NCBI RefSeq assembly: GCF_000002235.5
Contig: NW_022145599.1
Coordinates: forward strand, 8,556,897-8,620,896
Source: Strongylocentrotus purpuratus
Lineage: Eukaryota > Echinodermata > Echinoidea > Camarodonta > Strongylocentrotidae
Reading direction: 5' to 3'
Length of the DNA: 64,000 bases
The notes beneath the pieces were generated by a model, which worked only from the letters and a program-made list of their open reading frames with translations, ran no database searches and was not told where the DNA came from. Both the position numbers and the translations under genes were made by a program. Every line of letters starts with the position of its first letter. Positions within the stretch are counted from its first letter, which is position 1. Positions 48,544-59,009 of this stretch are shown here, piece after piece.

Positions 48544-51500
48544 ATGATGGCATCTAGGCACGGAGAGCTCCTGAAACAGTATTGCCGGCTCTGTGGAACA
48601 AAGACTGCAATAGCTGATAACAGGAATCCATACAAGAAGGAAGCGTTTGAAAGGACTATCCAAGAGGCACTTCATATCGATACAAAGGAGGAAGATGGGG
48701 ATGTTTTTCCACCCTTTATTTGCCTTACATGCGAAAGGAAGCTGGCACGATTCAAACTTTTGAAAAGGAAGAAGAAGGTATTTACAGTCAACATTCCTTT
48801 GAGAGAGTTTAAGCAGCATGATGACACATGTGAGATGTGTAAAGAAGTGGATGGAATTGCTCCGACCCCAAATGTTGTAAAAGCAGGGATGGAAGCAGCG
48901 GAGGAGTATGGGCTGTCGTTCAGCAAGCAACATGATCGGATTTTGATCTTCTCAGTCATTGTAAAGGAGCACAATGTCTGCGTTCCAAAAAGCATCGCCA
49001 TATTTGAAGACAGGACATGGGAAGTTGCCTTTGTGGGCAAGAAAGTAGCACCTTCAGCAAATATTCTGCATGGTATCCCTCTTCTTCTGGATGAAGAATC
49101 TGTCAAGGGACTTGTTAGATCTGTAGCCGAGTCCAAGGTATGTGTTGGAAACAAGGACTTTGTTGACTTTCTTAAAAACAAAAACATCAGAGGGTACGTA
49201 GTCGATACCAACTCGGAGGAAACAGTCCGCAGCATTAATTGTAAACTTGTGGCCGAGGACAATGGTAAATGCAGCGTGTGTTCCATCCAGAGGAGTGACT
49301 TATTATCTATGAAGAATAGGAATAGGTTGTCTTCACCTATGAAAGCACGTGTTTCGTCAAAGGCCAAGTTGCAATCTCTGTCGAAAAAGCAACTGATATC
49401 CAGAGCTAGGAACATACAGAAGGACAGAATGAAGGTAAAGAGTAGCCAGAGGAGACTTCAGGACAAAATAAGGAAAATGTTTCGAGAGGAGAGTGTGCCG
49501 GTTGGAGACACGGAAGAGATTGAAAAGATGGTGAAAGGTGCAGCGGGGGTGATTGAAGAGAATCTTGTGGATAAGTCGGCACAAAAGCTGTTGTGGGAGG
49601 AGCAAACAAAGGCGTTGAAGACAGGAGACAGGAGACAGATGCGATGGCATCCATCGGTTATTCGATGGGCAATTGCTGTGCACAGCAAGTCCCCCGCAGC
49701 ATACAAACTTATCAAAGACAGTAAGTTTTTGATATTACCTGCAATAGGAACACTTACAAAGTATACACATTACACACAACCGAAAACAGGAGTCCATCAC
49801 GATATGATACAGCAAACTATCAAAGAGATGAATTTGAAGCACGAGTTCCAAAGAAATGTATCACTCATCTGTGATGAAATGAAGACTAAATCAGGCATAG
49901 TGTACTCTTCTTCGACTGGAGAACTCATTGGTTTTGTAGATGTAGGCAGCATAAATAATGAGTTGCGTGCATTTGAAAAGCGCCTAAAGGAGGACACAGA
50001 TGAACTTGCAAGCCATGCATTCATGATCATGGTTCGTGGCTTGTTTTCTCCCGCGAAGCAAGCTGTAGCCCTTTTCCCAACTTCATCTCTACGCAGCGGG
50101 GAAATCTATGACTGTGTCATGAAAACAGTCTTGGCCGTCGAGACAGCGGGGCTGAAGGTACGAGTTGTTGTGGCGGATGGGGCATCGTGTAACAGGAAAT
50201 TTTTTCGGATATGCACTGATGATGTTCACGGCTACTACACCATAAACCCCGCTGATCAGGACAGAAAAATCTACTTCTTCTGCGATGTTCCGCATCTGTT
50301 GAAAACAGCACGCAACAACCTGGAGAATTCTGGATTCAACCGCAAAAGTAGGAACTTGCAAGTAAGTGTGTTAATGAGCAGTGTCTTATTTAATCTTTTT
50401 CTTCAAATTAAGAAAAAATACCTGTGGAAATGTTAGTGTACATGAAAATAGAGAAATCCATATTGGAGGTGCGTCCCATGTTCATGTCATGATTTTTTAA
50501 AATATTTTATTCCATGTTTATTTCCTTACAATACACACACACCTACAACCTGTACATGTACATTGTATACCTACAGTACCTTTGCCCAATACTCGCTCAA
50601 ACATATTTGTAACAGATTATAAATTGTACTGTATTTTCAATTATTTCAATTCTGAAATTAAATTTACATTTACCCCTCTCTCTCTCTTTATTCATATAGT
50701 CTGTCATATAACAAAGCCTTACAAGTATCAAATTTTATTATCTGTATTACAGCTTGATAAAATGAAATAATTCATGCTATATCTTTGTTTGATTTCAGTT
50801 TGGCGAGAAGCACATGCGCTGGACACATCTAATTCAGCTTTATGAATGGGACTGCACCTCGGACTTGCGACTCCTACCTAGATTATCGCATGAACACCTG
50901 TACTTGAACCCTTCCCTCCGCATGAGAGTCAAATTAGCAACTCAAGTGAGTATTCAAATTTGGTTTCCACACTTCTTTACAGAGATGACTGAGAATTTGA
51001 TAATCGTTAAGTATTACATTTTTGTTTTATTTTTAATTTTTTTTTTAAATTTTTAAATTTTTTTTTGCGGGGGGGGGGGGGGGGGGGGTTGCGCCCTGTT
51101 AACGATATCATGGACATATTACAAATGTGCAAATAAATGTATATATCTATCAACTACGTTGTCACATGTTTTTTCACAGTAATTTTTTATTTTTGTACAT
51201 TCTTGTTTAATTATTCTCCAGGTGTTGAGCAAATCGGTTGCAAACGCACTGAAACTCAGGAGTGACAACACCGGGGATACCTCTACCGATGGAACTAGGC
51301 AGTTTGTTGAAATGTTCAACAAGTTCTTCGATTGTCTGAACGTGTCCACTGCATCAGAAGGCCAACGGAAGAGAAATCCCAATCTCTTGCCCTACCGTGA
51401 TGTTGACGATAGCAGATTTGAGGTACGATGTATATAAAGTAGTATAATTCTAGGCACTGGCAGTCTTATTCATGTTAATAAATATGTCTTTATAAAATGA

Positions 51501-52631
51501 CACATTGTTTATGTTTACATACAACATTCAAAAATGTTTGTGGCCATATAAAGTTATTCCAGTGCAAAAAAAACGAAAAAAACAGGGAGGCTATGGGCAT
51601 TCTGTCCCCAAAAGAACCCCCTGAATTTACAAAGAGTTCAATGCAAAGCGATCTTAGAGTGTGATTTTCACACAGGCTTCAAAATTTCTCCCTCCAAAAA
51701 TAATTCACTTCATTTTCCCTTATTCTCACCCTATCATGTGGCATTAATTGTGATTTGTGCTAGATAAAAATATTTGAAATATTTTAAGTTCACTGTGGCC
51801 TTACGCCAACTTTCTGTTAAATGTTTTGGAATCAATTTTTCAAATTTAAATTTCAGTGGCTGAGAGACGTTTTCTTGCAGTACCTATCTGACTGGGAGAA
51901 GGCAATTGCTGATTCACCCAACCTGTCTGCAATTGAACGAGAAAGAAGATGCATCAGCAAAGAGACACGAGATGGATTGAGAATAACTGGTAAGAGTTGC
52001 TTGTCTCCCTTCCAGGACTCAAAAGTCATGCCAGGCCACTAATTGTAGATACATTTACTAACTAACATAAGGAACCTTTTTATTTGTTTCTTTTGGGGGG
52101 CCAGAAATCAAAATCATTGTGTTTCTAGTGAGTAGTATCTTTTTGAAAATCACAGTTGAAATGTCTTCAGTGATTAGCAGTGCAATACAAACCATAAATA
52201 TCTGCTAGATTTTTAAATAGATACCATTGATTGATTTATTCTGTTATACAATCCCACTTGATATTAAAAAAAAATTATTGAGTGTTCATTTCTGTTTGTT
52301 TATGATTGCAGTGAATTCATTCGTTGAATTGACTAAGGAGCTGTTGGTGGAAGAAGGTGTACAGTACGTCTTGTCAGAGAAATTTTCACAAGATCCTATT
52401 GAGGAATACTTCTCAAAACAGCGAGGTGCAGGAGGTTCTAATGACAACCCTACTATTCAGCAGGTAGCAAATAACATGTTGACTTTGCAGGTTGCAGGTG
52501 CTGCTGTCAAAGCATCAAAATATGGGAATGTGACCAAGAGTGATGGGACTGATGATGTACAAGGACTCCCACTTCCCAAAAGGAAAAGACATGTTGGCAA
52601 CATGGAACATGGTAGTAAAAAGAGAAAATGA
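48544..52631 (+). CDS. P-superfamily transposase with RAG1-N-terminus-like zinc region, 5 exons
   Basis: Exons 48544-50361, 50799-50945, 51222-51422, 51857-51989, 52312-52631; phases join, 2619 nt, 872 aa. Residues 14-99 carry CRLC, ICLTC and HDDTCEMC, the CxxC...CxxC...HxxxCxxC layout and local wording of the RAG1 N-terminal region, rather than a THAP finger. An extra CSVC pair and a basic coiled coil about 265-310 follow. The RNase-H-like core has D444 in SLICDEMKTKSG, D545 in VVVADGAS, and DVPHLLKTARNN at 581-592. The P-element-style segment YEWDCTSDLRLLPRLSHEHL precedes the final acid pair D794/E797 in DPIEEYFSKQRGAGGSNDNP. The C-terminus is basic (KRKRH, SKKRK), a likely nuclear signal. 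A pyrimidine-rich acceptor sits just before the ATG, so an upstream untranslated or short coding exon is possible. No stop or frameshift was seen. Confidence 0.9.
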
Positions 52632-55600
52632 TTGAAGATGATTTCTTGTCATTTTGATTTCATTCATTTTGGCTTGTACATCTATGTGTACAATGACATT
52701 TTTTGAAAGACTATTCCATAGAAAGGGACATCAAGATTTGAAACAAAGTCTGTTTACGTCTTCCAGATGTGCCAACCCGAGTCGTTTTAATGTTAAAGGG
52801 AATCACCAGGCAAAGAAGAACACATACATTTTGGTAGCGTTGAATTATATTAAATAGTTGCCCAACATTCTGTAAAAGGTTGTGTAATTTATAAACAATA
52901 CAATTTATTATCACCGTGTAGGGAACCAAAATGGCCTCATGCTTCCGTTTGCACCAAGCCTTTTTCATGTGTTCGTTTGGAGACAATGTAATCGTGGAAG
53001 ATGCCTTCGTCCTAGACAAATTGTAGATGTTGACACATGAACTCAAGCTTTTATTAGTATGGTAATGTGTTTTCCAGTTTGTTTGAAAACCCATTTTTCT
53101 GAACTTGTTGGTGGAAAGGACTACTAAAAATGTTACCTATTATTATATAATAATATTATTAATTATGGGGTACTTGTTCCCTTTAAATTGGAACTTTTTA
53201 TTATATCAACGTTGCTGCTGAAACGTTAATACATGATTCTTGATTAGATCACCTTAAGGAAATTTCACAAGATTACTGTTTCATATAACTTTCTCAAGTG
53301 TAAATGTAAAATTTTTGTAATTACTATGTCAGTTGCCAATCAGCAGGGAATATTGTAGTTGTGTTTAAAGTATTAACAACGATTAGAAATGGGACCCAGT
53401 ACTGGCCACTTTTTCTTGACGATGGCCTGCTTTGCAATATATCCACAAAAGTGGATCAAAGATACATTTCCATGATATAAGTTGGAAAACATTTTTGTGC
53501 TATACAAACAATCAAAATTATTTGTTCATCTCTACAACAAATGTTATTCATGACCACAGATTACCTAATGTAGTCGAATTTTGACGGAATGTTTTCTTGT
53601 GCATCTTTATCATGAACTAGGTTACATTACAAACATCCCAGTTATTGAGACAGTGCTCGATACATGTATTACTACCACTGGCATAATGGTTTGGAGGTGT
53701 TTTAAATTAACTTCAGGCCATAATTGCTTGACCAGCAGACAAAGGGGGTGTTTCACAAAGATCTTTAGTGAAACTTAACTTGAGGTTAGACTTAGAATTA
53801 ATGGAGAGCCGTTAATTTCCTTGAAAAAAAAAAATGTTTTGTAATATACGGCTACAAATGGCTTTCCATAATTTTAGTTCAACCATAGAAATAAAGTTGA
53901 TGGTTCAACTTAGGATCCATGTGAAACTCTCCCAGGCCAAGAAGGAAAAAAGGGTTAAAGTGATCCATTAACTTTGCCAAATTCAACCAAAAGCACTTGG
54001 AGCTTTCACACTGCTCTTGTTCAGATTGTGGTGACAGAAGAATTACTATCAGAAAGGTGATACTTTGTGGATACACATAATCAATGTACCATTTTTTCAT
54101 TGGGTAAACATTGTTCCATTTTGTTTTTAATATGTATATACAAAGAATCTTATATGAGTATATTATTGAAGTCACAAATATCTTTCTGGGAAAATCTTGT
54201 AAATTAATGTATCACTTACTTTTATTGAGAATTTGAGATGTGTGATAATTTCAAATGGATATGACTTGTTCATTTTTTAACTGATTCCCATGAGATGTTG
54301 TATTGAATTTTAAGTAAATACATGAAACAGCATATACATTTATAGAGGAATTTTTTTATTAAAAAGTTGTTAATAAAAAGCCTTTCAATCATGACAATCA
54401 TGTAAAACTTGTGTTGAGAGTAATTTATTATTAAAGTCCATTAAAACTTAAAAGGTATATGCAAGTTACCTCAGGCTAGCTCTTGAACTGCATATTGTGC
54501 ATTACTAACAATCACAGTATATTTCAGTTACTTCTCATGAATTTTATTCCCCCCCCCCCCCAACACACATTCAAAAGATGAAAAGATGATTTCTTGGCGA
54601 CATATCTACTTGCACATATCTTTTATATACAAAATTTCTTAACCTGCTAACGACTGACAGATTTTTATACAAAATGTATTCTCCATGAACCCAATTATTT
54701 TTTCGGACCAGTCCTGAACTGGTTAAATGGAGAATCCTAGAATATTATGTACAGTCGAACCTCTTTAACAAGCTGTTTTGTGAGTTTCCCGATATAATGA
54801 GGTCATTTACTTGGTCCGATCTGCTTATTGTGAGGTTTCACTGTATAATGTTAATGTCAATGTTACCTTTATAGATCTACCCATTAAGGACGAGAGCTAA
54901 TTCAAGGCAAATTGATCATTATTTTCCAGAACAAATTGGCAATAAATACAAATCATTAAAATATAATCAAAGCTGGTAGAGTATCAAAATACATGTAGGG
55001 ATAAAAAGGGAAATTTAAGCCTTTTCTCCTTGTACACTTCATATAATTAATAATCATCTTGCCGAAGTGTAGGACTACCAAGCTAGGAATAAATGGGCCA
55101 TCGTCCTTGATGGGTTACTGAAATACCTCGAGTTAAAAAATATATATAACATGAATTTGTAATTGTTATAGTTTATTCTACATGTAGGACAAAAGTAGGA
55201 CAAAAGAAAATAATTTTTAAAAATTCAGTTAAAAAAAAACATTTCCTTTTCCCTACACCTGATAGACTTCAACATAATAGCAAGTCATAAAGTACACATC
55301 ATTAGAACACTTATACTCACTAAAATGTAAGCATACTATTTAAAAGAATATCATATTTTATGACGCGCATGTAACTAAGAAAAATAATTCACAACAGTTT
55401 ATAACGCACATTTCACATACGATGTAAGAAAATAAAGTAAAGGTTCAGCTTACAAATCACATTTGCATGTTAATAACTATAACCACTATAACAAAACTGT
55501 ATGTGCACAACGTACACCAAAAGAAAATGTGTCTCCTAGAAATATTACATTCATACAGGTGGATTCGAATTTCATCTGAGAATCTAACAACGGGCTCTGA

Positions 55601-55686
55601 CAACTTTAAAGATAACTGTTCTGACAAATGAAGACCTAATACAACATCACAGGCAGTGTAGCGGCGGTTCTACTAGCGGTTATTAC
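52632..55686. other. Spacer between the two convergent transposon genes
   Basis: AT-rich and non-coding. It should contain both 3'UTRs: a plus AATAAA at about 54371 for the transposase and a minus AATAAA (TTTATT at 55172-55177) for the other gene. Also holds the small MITE at 54750-54845. Confidence 0.5.
54750..54845. mobile_element. 96-bp pogo/Tc1-like MITE
   Basis: Begins TACAGTCGAACCTC and ends GAGGTTTCACTGTA. The reverse complement of the latter differs from the former at one position. TA at each end fits a TA target. CAGT(C/T)GAACCTC-type ends are typical of pogo/Tigger elements. Nested inside the P-like element, so younger than its host copy or carried with the family. Confidence 0.75.
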
Positions 55687-58024
55687 TTATTTCTTCAGAA
55701 GTTCTTTACGTAGACTCTTCTCCCCTTTAAGAGATGTTTTTTTGGTATCTTTACGAAGTAAATTGTATGCTTTTACAAAGGCAAATATTCGGATTTTAAC
55801 CCAGTAATTAACAACTGATATAAAAAGGGGTTCAACATCAATTTTTACAGAGCAAGATTGAACCAAGGATTTCCATATTTTTAAGACATTTTCATTATTG
55901 CGGCATTTGGCAGTTAGATTTTCTTTGAGATTCTTATTTTTTAACGAACACATATTTTGATTAAGATAACCCTTGGATATCCTTTCCAAAGCCCAAAAAA
56001 ATCTAAAAACATCATCAGTGACTGTAAAAAGCCCTCCTCTGTTTTGCATCTCCACCCATGCCACTGTGTATGACAAAAATGATGGGGCCATTGTCTGTTT
56101 GTCATTGGTTGATCTCCAGGATTGTAGTATCGCCACATACTCCTTGGCAAGTGTCTGCTTGGATCTTTGATACCGCTTTCCTAGGGCGTACGGTATAAAC
56201 CCAGAAATATATCTAAGGATCTGCGCTTCCCGATCACCATCGTCTTGGCTCTTCTTACGTTCCGTGTCTTCACAGGATGAGTCCTGCCGTTTCCCTACCT
56301 CTAATACTACCTTATCTAGTGCCGTCTCAAGGACAAATTGGTATAACAAAGTACCGACAATTGCTTTGGAAGAATCTAGATTGTTATCTTGGAGAAATGT
56401 GTTCCATTCCACTTTCTGCTCCTTACATGTCCTCAATGAATGGAACCGTTTGAAAGTCTCATCCTGTAAACCTGAGCCAATGGGAGTCTTGTTCAAATCC
56501 TGAACCATATCTAAAATATTGTTTATTGTGTGGGCACAGAGTACTGCAAAAGATGCATCTCCTTTCCTGGCTATCATTTGGCATGCTAAATTCCGCACAT
56601 CTGAACCATAGCCATGCTCGCCTGAAAATTGTTCTGCACTTGACACGGTATCTAAAATCTCTGCCACAGTTTCCTTCGACGCACCCTGTAGTTCACAACG
56701 AACCTCATCTGTCATGACAAAATATGCTGCAAAATAATAAACAAAAGGAAAAACTTAATTTCGTTTTATTACAAAGAGATATTTGACAATAAAATACTTT
56801 GAAGTTAAACTATAATAATGTCTCATCAATATTAGGGATGTAGTATTAAACTATGCCAAACAAATTACACTAGTAGGACCACCAATTTAGATGAAACTAT
56901 CAGGGCTGGAATGTATTTAAAGTCTAAAAAAAAAAAAAAAAAGTATTTTGACAGAAATTACAGTAAATAATAATACGCATTTAACATTCTTCTACCGATT
57001 CCCATGCACATACCATCTCCAAACTTGGTAAATATTATAGTCTGAGTAAATTAGGCCAATACAAATTAACTTAACTAAATGTACAAATACTTATGATAGA
57101 AATTGATTACAACCAATACCTTTTGTTTTTTTTGGTGGATGATCCTTGCCCTTGGATGTTGCCTTGCCCTTGGATGTTGCCTTGTTCTTCTTTGTTGGAC
57201 GGTCATTTGAAGCACCTCCACTTTCAGAAGCTGTGGCTAAAAAAAGAAAGAAAAAATAAACAAAAGTCAACACTCAAGAGGACTTCTTTAAAACAGTGAA
57301 GAACAAATCCAGATGACGACTTGTGCCTGGTCCTTGATCTGTACAGACATGGGGAAAACAATTATTTGCATTTATATCATTTTCATAATTTTGACAAGAG
57401 TGACTTCATATATAAACAAAGTATTGTACAGTTAATAAAATAATCATTACTAAATCTACTTTTTAGGACAATTTTTTTTTTTTTTTAAATTTAAAATGCT
57501 GTTCGCCTTCGTGTTAACAATAATTTAATTATTCTGATTAGATTTAGGCCTAGATCTATCTGCTTATCTCTAGACTAGTCTAGGCTCTAGCTAGGTCTAG
57601 ATTTCTAGAGTTCTTTTGTTTATATTATGTAATTTTAGAGTTACATAGGGTCTAGTCTACGTTTTTTCGTGTTTTTGAGTTTTAAGTGTAGAGATTATTA
57701 CACACAATCGTTGATTCTTGATTTCAGCTCCGATCATCCGCAGCATCGTCCGTGTCCACCACACACAAACGTTTAGAGTCTAAACATTATTATTTTGCAA
57801 CATCAACAATAATGGATGGGACTACACAACAAATAATTTTAATAATGCCGGTTACCTGATGACGCACTCCGTTTAAGTTCACTCGAATTATTAGCGGAAT
57901 CATCCACTGTATGTATGCCAATCTCATCATCATGCGGATTCAGTACAAGATCATTCCAGTCCTCTAACTCTTCAATACTAATATCGGAGAAATCTTCCAT
58001 CGGAAAGGCCATTGGCATTGCCAT
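55687..58024 (-). CDS. Second protein of the P-like element, 3 exons, unknown function
   Basis: Exons 58024-57856, 57236-57120, 56726-55687; GT/AG borders and phases join, 1326 nt, 441 aa. Residues 1 to about 55 are acidic (FSDISIEELEDWNDL). Residues 57-95 are basic, with KATSKG repeated twice (KKNKATSKGKATSKGKDHPP), perhaps for DNA binding or nuclear entry. From residue 96 the protein is mostly helical and ends in a Lys-rich tail. YISGFIPYALGKRYQ (268 on) and NRGGLFTVTDDVFRFF (323 on) recall the C-terminal YxAGF...GGL...E region of P/THAP9-type and other transposases. There is no zinc finger, kelch or PHD motif. It converges with the transposase gene within shared terminal repeats, which argues for a transposon function such as a transposase partner or target selector (inference). 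Confidence 0.85.
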
Positions 58025-58323
58025 GACTATCGCGTACACAGCTGATCTAGTCTAGATATATATTCTCGTACATGCACGGTAAATTGCATCTCAGGCGTAC
58101 GCTGCTCCCGAGGACCATTCGGAGACGATGTATCGTAATACACCAACGTGGCATACGGTATAGAAGCAGCGTATGCGGAATTTCGCTGCCGCTTGCGACC
58201 TACACAGAAACGTAGACATTGAAGAAGCAGCGAATGAATTTCGATTCGACAGCTGGATAATTGCGTAATGATTTACTGCTCTCGCGAGACTTCTCAGCTG
58301 TCGCATTCTGCGATCAGGTTACG

Positions 58324-58339
58324 CGCGGTGACTATCATC
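58324..58339 (-). repeat. Right subterminal repeat
   Basis: Minus-strand GATGATAGTCACCGCG, partner of 47046-47061. Confidence 0.7.
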
Positions 58340-58357
58340 TTTTCAGCCCAAACGCTT

Positions 58358-58388
58358 CGATGATTGTCCAGTTGGTGGTAGGTCTATG
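58358..58388 (-). repeat. Right terminal inverted repeat
   Basis: 31 bp ending TTGGTGGTAGGTCTATG, reverse complement of the left end apart from the 4-nt insertion there. Confidence 0.92.
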
Positions 58389-58395
58389 CTCTGAC
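58388..58395. repeat. Right target-site duplication of the P-like element
   Basis: GCTCTGAC, identical to 46880-46887. Its first G overlaps the element end, so 7 bp are unambiguous. Confidence 0.85.
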
Positions 58396-58852
58396 TAACT
58401 AGATAACTAGTTTAGGACCAATCATCCCCCAATTGGTTTTGTCTGCTTAACCCATCGAGAGCTACGGGGAAACAAGTCACAGTAACTGTGTAATGACTGT
58501 CATGTCAATGTCGATTTGGGCGATATCAACAGAGATATGCCAATCAACCAATAGTATGACCAAGGGACAGCTCAGACAAATACAAACGGAGTCCAGGAAA
58601 TTACGAAATAATGATCTTCGGTTTTCAATGGCATCACTGACCATGTTCTTTTACAGTTTGTGATGATGACGGGTGGGTTTAGGAATTCGAATCACTGTGG
58701 ACATTGCGAACATTAAGAATAAACTAACAGCATGGTATAAAGGACGAATCCTTTACTCATTAATACTGCCCGAACAATGCATATAAGAAAAAATACATGC
58801 CTATAAGATGACTGTAACAAAGCTCATTAATGTTATGCCTAATATCCAGCTG

Positions 58853-59008
58853 CAGTGGCATATCCAGGAAATGATAAACAGGTGAGGGGGGGGGGGGTCC
58901 TCCCCAGATTGGAGTGGGTACATGAGTCTTAACCGGCAAGGATGCTATTTGCTTTTGTCTGATACTTCAAATAGAAAAAGGGGGTATGCCGGCTAGGATA
59001 CGCCACTG
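58853..59008. mobile_element. hAT-like MITE
   Basis: 156 bp between CAGTGGCATATCC and GGATACGCCACTG, inverted repeats differing at one position. The end sequence is hAT-like. No matching 8-bp flanks were found, so the duplication has decayed. A poly-G run lies inside. Confidence 0.7.
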
Positions 59009-59009
59009 A

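Larger units (their letters stand above)
46888..58388 (+). mobile_element. 11.5 kb P-superfamily DNA transposon with two convergent genes
   Basis: Bounded by terminal inverted repeats CATAGACCTACCACCAA plus CTGGACAATCATCG: 31 bp at the right (58358-58388), and the same at the left (46888-46922) with a 4-nt CCAA insertion. The flanks carry GCTCTGAC on both sides. Drosophila P elements also have 31-bp repeats and 8-bp duplications. A subterminal inverted 16-mer (GATGATRGTCACCGCG) lies at 47046-47061 and 58324-58339. Inside are the transposase gene (+, 48544-52631) and a second gene (-, 55687-58024), tail to tail. Both are intact, so the copy may be recent or autonomous. It also carries nested repeats: a LINE tail near 48000-48183 and a pogo-like MITE at 54750-54845. 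It lies downstream of the MMP exons, on present evidence in MMP intron 2. Confidence 0.9.

Noticed and set aside
48397..48933. 178-aa minus-strand frame opposite the transposase
   Set aside because: It lies antisense to the start of a convincing transposase exon with zinc motifs, and it has no domain of its own.
48672..49415. 247-aa minus-strand frame
   Set aside because: Shadow of the transposase frame on the other strand; Ser/Phe/Leu-rich with no motif.
46888..58388. Assignment of the large element to ProtoRAG/Transib
   Set aside because: Transib/RAG elements make 5-bp duplications and have CACAGTG-type ends. Here the duplication is 7-8 bp, the ends are CATAGACC, and the catalytic motifs are P-like, so only the N-terminal zinc region recalls RAG1.
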